Below, piece by piece: positions 34,681 through 38,069 of a stretch of 38,069 bases of DNA (the first letter of the stretch is position 1; every line of letters begins with the position of its first letter). This DNA is from Cyanobium sp. CACIAM 14 (lineage in GTDB: Bacteria > Cyanobacteriota > Cyanobacteriia > PCC-6307 > Cyanobiaceae), in assembly GCA_000708525.1 (NCBI GenBank), contig JMRP01000026.1, positions 1-38,069 on the forward strand, written 5' to 3'. Under the pieces are notes generated by a model. It worked only from the letters and a program-made list of their open reading frames with translations, searched no databases and was not told the origin of the DNA. The translations under genes were made by a program, and so were the position numbers.

Positions 34681-34768
34681 TCTTAACGCTCAAGATCAGC
34701 GGCGGGAAGTGACTTTATGCATTGATTAGGCAACCTCTAGATCCGTCCGCTGAATCTTGAAGTTAGGC
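34681..34768 (-). other. attC recombination site (integron cassette 3' end)
   Basis: On the minus strand the site reads R'' GCCTAAC, spacer TT, L'' CAAGATTCAGCGG, a 44-nt central part, L' CCGCTGATCTTG, and R' GTTAAGA. L'' and L' pair over 12 bp with one unpaired T in L'', the extrahelical base that orients attC folding. R'' fits RYYYAAC exactly. R' fits GTTRRRY except the last base (A), as expected if the sequence after G|TT comes from a non-cassette site. It lies 27 nt after the cassette gene stop. Confidence 0.85.
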
Positions 34769-35447
34769 ATCACAACCATCGCCTGGTGGAGGGGACTATA
34801 GGTGTCGAACTACGAAGAGGACATTTTGCCCTAGGACAACTGCAATGCCAAGGAGGCCAAGGGAATAGAAGACAGCACATGAATATCGCACAAAAGAAGA
34901 CCTAAGCGCCACTCGCTCAGCAACGAGAGAATATATCTCGGCAAACACGCGCTCGTCACCGTTTGACGGGAAGGCCTCGCCGCCGGGTTGAGTTGGGTTC
35001 GTGACGAGAACTTGTCGATAGTTCAACCAATTGGTCCATGGAGACATTTCCACCTCAGAGACCAGGTTGTCTTTAGCTAGTTGATTTAGTTCAGCACCCA
35101 GCTCGGACCCACTCCTGCGCTGATCGGCATAGTCTCGATAGGTGTTTGTTTGCTTAACCAGTGGGGGACAGAATGCGGTGAAGAGCACATTGGCAATGAG
35201 AAATGCCAGTGCTGCAAAGAATAGGATCTTCCAACTGAACGGAAGTCGAAGATGCAAGGGAAACGCGTGTCCGAGAATATGCAATGTTACGACGTCCTCA
35301 ACGCCATCAAGAATTTTTGCGGTGATGGGCACAAGTAGTGCCCATATGTTTGCCGATCTGACAACCGCGCTGGTTCCAAGAACCTTGAGCGAGTACCAAG
35401 TGACTTTCACAGTTTATTCTGGTGATGTTGCTAGTTGTGCTGCCTAA
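34687..35447 (-). mobile_element. Integron gene cassette (761 bp), no integrase in the window
   Basis: The unit runs from the G|TT crossover of the upstream attC (35448/35447) to that of its own attC (34687/34686). It holds one gene in cassette orientation, with a 37-nt leader and the attC 27 nt after the stop, which is the textbook cassette layout. GC is far below the surrounding core. No intI gene is present, so it belongs to the CALIN class (cassettes lacking an integron integrase) or was inserted at a secondary site. Confidence 0.82.
34796..35410 (-). CDS. Cassette-encoded membrane protein of unknown function
   Basis: A 204-residue protein starting at GTG 35410 (MKVTWYSLKVLGTSAVVRSA). 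Hydrophobic segments are at about 15-33, 60-80 and 178-202, so three spans. The central soluble part (about 85-175) is polar, with NTYRDYADQRRSGSELGAEL, MSPWTNWLNYRQVLVTN and AEIYSLVAERVALRSSF. I do not recognise a named family. GC is much lower than in the cyanobacterial core. It has no own promoter that I can see; cassette genes usually rely on an upstream promoter. A role as an immunity or effector membrane protein is only a guess. Confidence 0.78.
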   Translation of the reverse strand: MKVTWYSLKVLGTSAVVRSANIWALLVPITAKILDGVEDVVTLHILGHAFPLHLRLPFSWKILFFAALAFLIANVLFTAFCPPLVKQTNTYRDYADQRRSGSELGAELNQLAKDNLVSEVEMSPWTNWLNYRQVLVTNPTQPGGEAFPSNGDERVFAEIYSLVAERVALRSSFVRYSCAVFYSLGLLGIAVVLGQNVLFVVRHL

Positions 35448-35495
35448 CGATTATGGATAGATCGTGCGCAGCCACGATCTTATCCGAAGTTGAAC
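35442..35495 (-). other. attC recombination site (short type) of the preceding cassette
   Basis: On the minus strand: R'' GTTCAAC (fits RYYYAAC), L'' GGATAAGATCGT, loop GGCTGCGC, L' ACGATCTATCC and R' GTTAGGC (fits GTTRRRY). L'' and L' pair over 11 bp with one unpaired A in L''. Orientation is the same as that of the other attC site. It ends the cassette that lay at higher coordinates and supplies the G that joins to the next cassette. Confidence 0.87.
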
Positions 35496-35559
35496 AAGCC
35501 GGCAACGATGGAGCTTGATGGCTTACTGCAGAAATGTCCGGTCAGTTTTCACGATATCT

Positions 35560-35650
35560 TTAGCTTTCTTCTGAGTCGTCATGCTTGCCGTATGGCGCTT
35601 CATTGACCCCTGCCTTGCCATAGCCGATTCTACGGGCACAGCCGAGCCGG
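35560..35650 (-). pseudogene. Possible 3' fragment of a cassette gene cut by the IS91-type element
   Basis: In cassette orientation an open frame ends ARRIGYGKAGVNEAPYGKHD then DSEES and TAA (35562-35560), 65 nt before R'' of the attC site. This is the expected distance for the end of a cassette gene. The frame cannot be followed past the IS end at about 35650. Another short frame (MARQGSMKRHTASMTTQKKA) overlaps it, so coding is uncertain. Confidence 0.35.
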
Positions 35651-35676
35651 CCGTTCAGTTTTCCTGAGCTGAACGG
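35651..35676. repeat. Hairpin at the transposase-side end of the IS91-type element
   Basis: CCGTTCAG (35651-35658) and CTGAACGG (35669-35676) are perfect inverted repeats with a 10-nt loop. IS91-family elements carry a subterminal hairpin at the replication-origin end beside a GAAC/GTTC-type target; this one contains GAAC/GTTC and lies downstream of the transposase, where that end is expected. Confidence 0.5.
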
Positions 35677-35734
35677 ATCTACTCTGTCTCTGCCGGCTAC
35701 TTTCAGAGATTTCTTCCCAGTATTCTTATCAGCC

Positions 35735-36793
35735 TCAGCACAGAAGCGGCGTCATCCCTCGTTCCCGCAGTGCGATGATGCGCATCTGTCCTTGGCACAG
35801 GGGGCAGAGCACAGGCGCTTTCTCGCGGGGAAGCTCTGGAATCGGCAATGCCACCCTGAGCAGTAACTGCACCCGTTGGACCAGTCGTTTGGCATTGCCA
35901 TGCAGCAGGCCGTAATCCCGTACACGCCGGAAGCGTCTCGGCAGGACATGCCGCAGCAGAAGCCAGAGAAACTCTCCGCCCGGCAGTGTGCGAACCTGGC
36001 GCGCTCCCTTGTTGTCCTGATAGCAGAAGCTGACCTTCCCCTCATAGTCGCCAATGATGTTCTTCTCCGGCAACACACCGCGGTAGAGGTAGCGACCGAG
36101 ATACACCAAGGCCTTTTCGCCCCGGCCCACCGATTTGCAATTCACAATCCACTCTCTTGGCAGTGGAGTCTTGAGCCGCAAGCCCAGACGGCGCATGCCC
36201 TCGTACCATTTGGCGCGGAACACCCTCGCCAGGTTGCCGGCTGGGAACAGGTACCCTGCCACTTTGTCCCGCCACTGCCGCTTCTGACCGTTGATCGCAC
36301 CTGCGGGCACAATCAGATGCACGTGGGGATGGTATTCAAGCCTCCGGTTGTGCGTGTGCAGAACGGCATGGGCGCCAATCTGCCCCCTCAGTTTCGGATC
36401 ACGGCGGGCAAAGGAATCGATCGTTTCCCAAGCTGTTTTCAGCAGTAGATCATAGGCCAATCGTTGCTGCTGCCAGAACATCTGCCTGAGCTCTGCAGGC
36501 ACGGTGAAGGTGATCAGGAAGTACTCCACCGGCAGCAGCTTGGCCCGTTGTCGTTCGATCCACTGTTGACTTTCATGATGTTGGCAGTGGGGGCAACTGC
36601 GGTGTCCGCAGGAGTGAGGGATCCGGATCGTGTGCTCACAATCAGAGCATTGCAGTCGCATGACGTCACTGCCGCTCTGGCGGCAACGTCCCATCGCCTG
36701 CAGGGCCTGGCGGTGGCTTGGCAGCAGCTGGTGGCCATGGCGGCGCTCCAGCTCACCCTGATAGCGCGCCACCAGATTGGAGAGGAGATGCAT
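35735..36793 (-). CDS. IS91-family HUH (Y2) transposase
   Basis: A 352-residue rolling-circle transposase. An N-terminal zinc-binding region (LQCSDCEHTIRIPHSCGHRS then CPHCQ) precedes the HUH motif HPHVHLIVPAGAI and the tyrosine motif LVYLGRYLYRGVLP. The C-terminal CPLCQGQM is a second zinc knuckle. It starts at ATG 36793, whose first bases overlap the stop of the ancestral recombinase frame (TGATG). In the present sequence the recombinase frame runs straight into it, so a 657-residue fusion could also be made. Confidence 0.9.
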   Translation of the reverse strand: MHLLSNLVARYQGELERRHGHQLLPSHRQALQAMGRCRQSGSDVMRLQCSDCEHTIRIPHSCGHRSCPHCQHHESQQWIERQRAKLLPVEYFLITFTVPAELRQMFWQQQRLAYDLLLKTAWETIDSFARRDPKLRGQIGAHAVLHTHNRRLEYHPHVHLIVPAGAINGQKRQWRDKVAGYLFPAGNLARVFRAKWYEGMRRLGLRLKTPLPREWIVNCKSVGRGEKALVYLGRYLYRGVLPEKNIIGDYEGKVSFCYQDNKGARQVRTLPGGEFLWLLLRHVLPRRFRRVRDYGLLHGNAKRLVQRVQLLLRVALPIPELPREKAPVLCPLCQGQMRIIALRERGMTPLLC

Positions 36794-37705
36794 CAGCCTT
36801 CCTCCCAACGAAGCTGGAAGCCGCTCAGCAGCGTCTCGATCCGATCGCTGGTGTGATCGCGCACCACCTGGGTGATGTGGGCGTAGCGGGCTGTGGTGTT
36901 GCTTGTTGCTGTTGCTGTGACCCAGCAGGCTCTGGATCAGGCGCAGGTCCATGCCCTGCTCGAGCAGGTGGGTGGCATAGGAGTGACGGAGCGAGTGAAC
37001 CGTCAGCCGTTTCTCGATGCCACACTCCTTGCGGGCGGCCTTGAGGGCGGCCTGGACACCGCTGGCATCCATCGGTGCGCTGGCCATCCGGACGATGAAC
37101 TGGCTTCCGGCCGGACTGGGGAAGAGCAGACGGGGGTGACGGTGGGTTGTCCAGAACCTGCGAAGCGACTGGAGCGTGAGATCGGGGATGGGGACATAGC
37201 GATCCTTACCGCCTTTGGCATCGCGGAGGTGCACACGTCTTTGGCTGCCGTCAATGTCCGCCACCTCAAGTCCCAGGCCTTCACTCTTTCTCAGACCCAG
37301 GCTGTAGACCACCAACAGGAAGATACGATAACGCAACTTGCGTACCGTATTGATCAACGCATGCACTTCCTCTCGGGTCGGAATGTCCGGGAGGCTACGT
37401 ACACGGGGTGGGCGGATGATCTTGATCCACTCCATCTCGCGGTCGAGCACATAGCGATGGAAGAACTGGAGGCTGCAGAGATCCACTTTGATTGTGCTCC
37501 ATGAATGCTGCTCCAGCAGAGCGGCAAAGTAGCTCTTTAACTCATCAGGACTAAGATCATCAGGGCAGCGGCCAAAATGGCCAGCCACTCGCCGTAATGT
37601 CCGGCTGTAGCTATCAATGGTCTTGTCGCGCAGGCCATGCAGCTGCATCGCCTGCAGATTGGCATCAAACAGGCGATCAAAACGCTCTTGTTCGTCAGGT
37701 TTCAT
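36793..37705 (-). pseudogene. Tyrosine recombinase disrupted by a 7-bp duplication
   Basis: From ATG 37705 (MKPDEQERFDRLFDANLQAM) the frame has an N-terminal SAM-like domain and catalytic motifs: Arg in YSLGLRKSEGLGL, HSLRHSYATHLLEQG and LLGHSN. Normal members continue with TTARYAHIT, whose Tyr is the nucleophile. Here the 7-nt duplication at 36897-36910 changes the frame after NSN to KQHHSPLRPHHPGG, which removes that Tyr and the true stop and fuses the frame to the transposase. Without the extra 7 nt, 301 codons ending at TGA 36795-36793 are restored. The recombinase is therefore probably inactive. Confidence 0.85.
36897..36910. repeat. 7-bp tandem duplication (TGTTGCT twice)
   Basis: TGTTGCT at 36897-36903 is repeated at 36904-36910, inside a GTTGCT-rich run that favours polymerase slippage. 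It explains the recombinase frameshift exactly. Confidence 0.85.
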
Positions 37706-37747
37706 CTCAGCAGCTTCCCAGCGGGAAGATGAAGGGGTAGGGCACAT

Positions 37748-38069
37748 CCGAGGACGTGCAGCCTCAGTGTCTTCCCGACGGTCGCGCTCTCTTATCGCTG
37801 CTCAAGACCTGCTTCCGGTTCCGCGCCAGTGGCATGGCGCTAGAACCATGGGCAGTCGGCTTGAAACTACTGATATAGTTCAGTTATGCTATGACTTGCA
37901 ATCTGCCGCGAAGCGGCTTAGTTCAACGCTTATTGGATGGTTTCTGAGAACCACGGCCGAACAGGCTCGGCAGTCCGTGAACCACGGCAACCTGGTCGAT
38001 CGGATGCGGCACAAAGCAAGCAGCAATGCAAGGTCTCGGCAGCCATGGTCCATCCATAGCATTGGTTAA
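37748..38069. other. Non-coding end region with a possible truncated attC-like site
   Basis: No credible gene is seen in the last 320 bases; composition is mixed and AT-richer around 37860-37945. GTTCAAC at 37921-37927 is followed by GCTTATTGGATGG. Near the window end CCATCCATAGC (38050-38060) is nearly complementary to that arm, and GGTTAA ends the window. This could be the start of a long attC site cut by the window edge, or chance. Confidence 0.25.

Larger units (their letters stand above)
35651..37747 (-). mobile_element. IS91-type element with tyrosine recombinase and HUH/Y2 transposase
   Basis: Two genes in the order recombinase then transposase with a TGATG junction is the layout of a subgroup of IS91-like elements. 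The ends are approximate: the right-hand limit is unknown and the left-hand limit is set by the hairpin at 35651. It is inserted into the integron cassette region, probably within the cassette that ends at attC 35442-35495. Confidence 0.65.

Noticed and set aside
35455-35485. The inverted repeat GGATA...TATCC as a transcription terminator
   Set aside because: No T-run follows, and the arms are flanked by GTTCAAC and GTTAGGC boxes with a bulged base, which fits an attC site better.
35520-35550. GACCGGACATTTCTGCAGTAA-like string as the end of another insertion sequence
   Set aside because: It recalls some IS ends, but no matching inverted partner or transposase is present nearby.
36793-37747. 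Programmed frameshifting between recombinase and transposase
   Set aside because: The frame change is caused by an exact 7-bp tandem duplication, not by a slippery heptamer; without it both genes have normal ends.

Overview
The window looks like a chromosome segment of a high-GC picocyanobacterium, most likely the freshwater/brackish Cyanobium–Synechococcus group. The evidence is psbO, crtR, Ycf20- and Ycf66-family genes, DUF2555, DUF6679, a DUF1400 hydrolase, a stand-alone protochlorophyllide-reductase-like (PCP_red) domain, and housekeeping proteins with picocyanobacterial sequence style. All assignments come from reading the sequence and from remembered family motifs; no database search was run.

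Core part, 1–19.6 kb. Housekeeping and photosynthesis genes are tightly packed: chorismate synthase, KDPG aldolase, an FtsH protease, ATP sulfurylase, PsbO, CoaBC with DUF2555, tRNA-Ala(CGC), the PCP_red peptide, a DUF565 protein, PyrB, a 3-methyladenine glycosylase, a 45-aa membrane peptide, a DUF6679 protein, a creatininase-family hydrolase, GatC, beta-carotene hydroxylase, a DUF1400 hydrolase, tRNA-Leu(UAG), a Ycf66-like protein and IleS. A perfect 17-bp hairpin lies between the glycosylase and the small peptide.

Transition, 19.6–24.6 kb. A decayed IS1182-type transposase is followed by a long foreign-looking gene with a metalloprotease-like motif, then a secreted 190-aa protein. Both genes have lower GC than their neighbours.

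Carbohydrate pair, 24.65–29.3 kb. A GH133-type debranching enzyme overlaps a GH63-type glucosidase by 4 nt.

Defence/toxin–antitoxin island, 29.3–34.6 kb. It holds a broken Phd/PIN pair, MazE/MazF, a DUF4143 ATPase, a HEPN/MNT pair, an MntA/HepT pair whose HepT has lost both the catalytic His and the AMP-acceptor Tyr, an HsdS relic with a nonsense codon, an RHH/MazF pair and YefM/YoeB with a TGTACA operator.

Mobile end, 34.68–38.07 kb. Two well-formed attC sites bracket an AT-richer one-gene cassette on the minus strand, so this is an integron gene cassette without an integron integrase in view. The neighbouring cassette is cut by an IS91-type element. That element encodes an HUH/Y2 transposase and a tyrosine recombinase; a 7-bp tandem duplication shifts the recombinase frame, deletes its catalytic Tyr and fuses it to the transposase. 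The strongest candidates for something new are the integrase-less cassette in a picocyanobacterium and the MntA/HepT pair with paired active-site losses.
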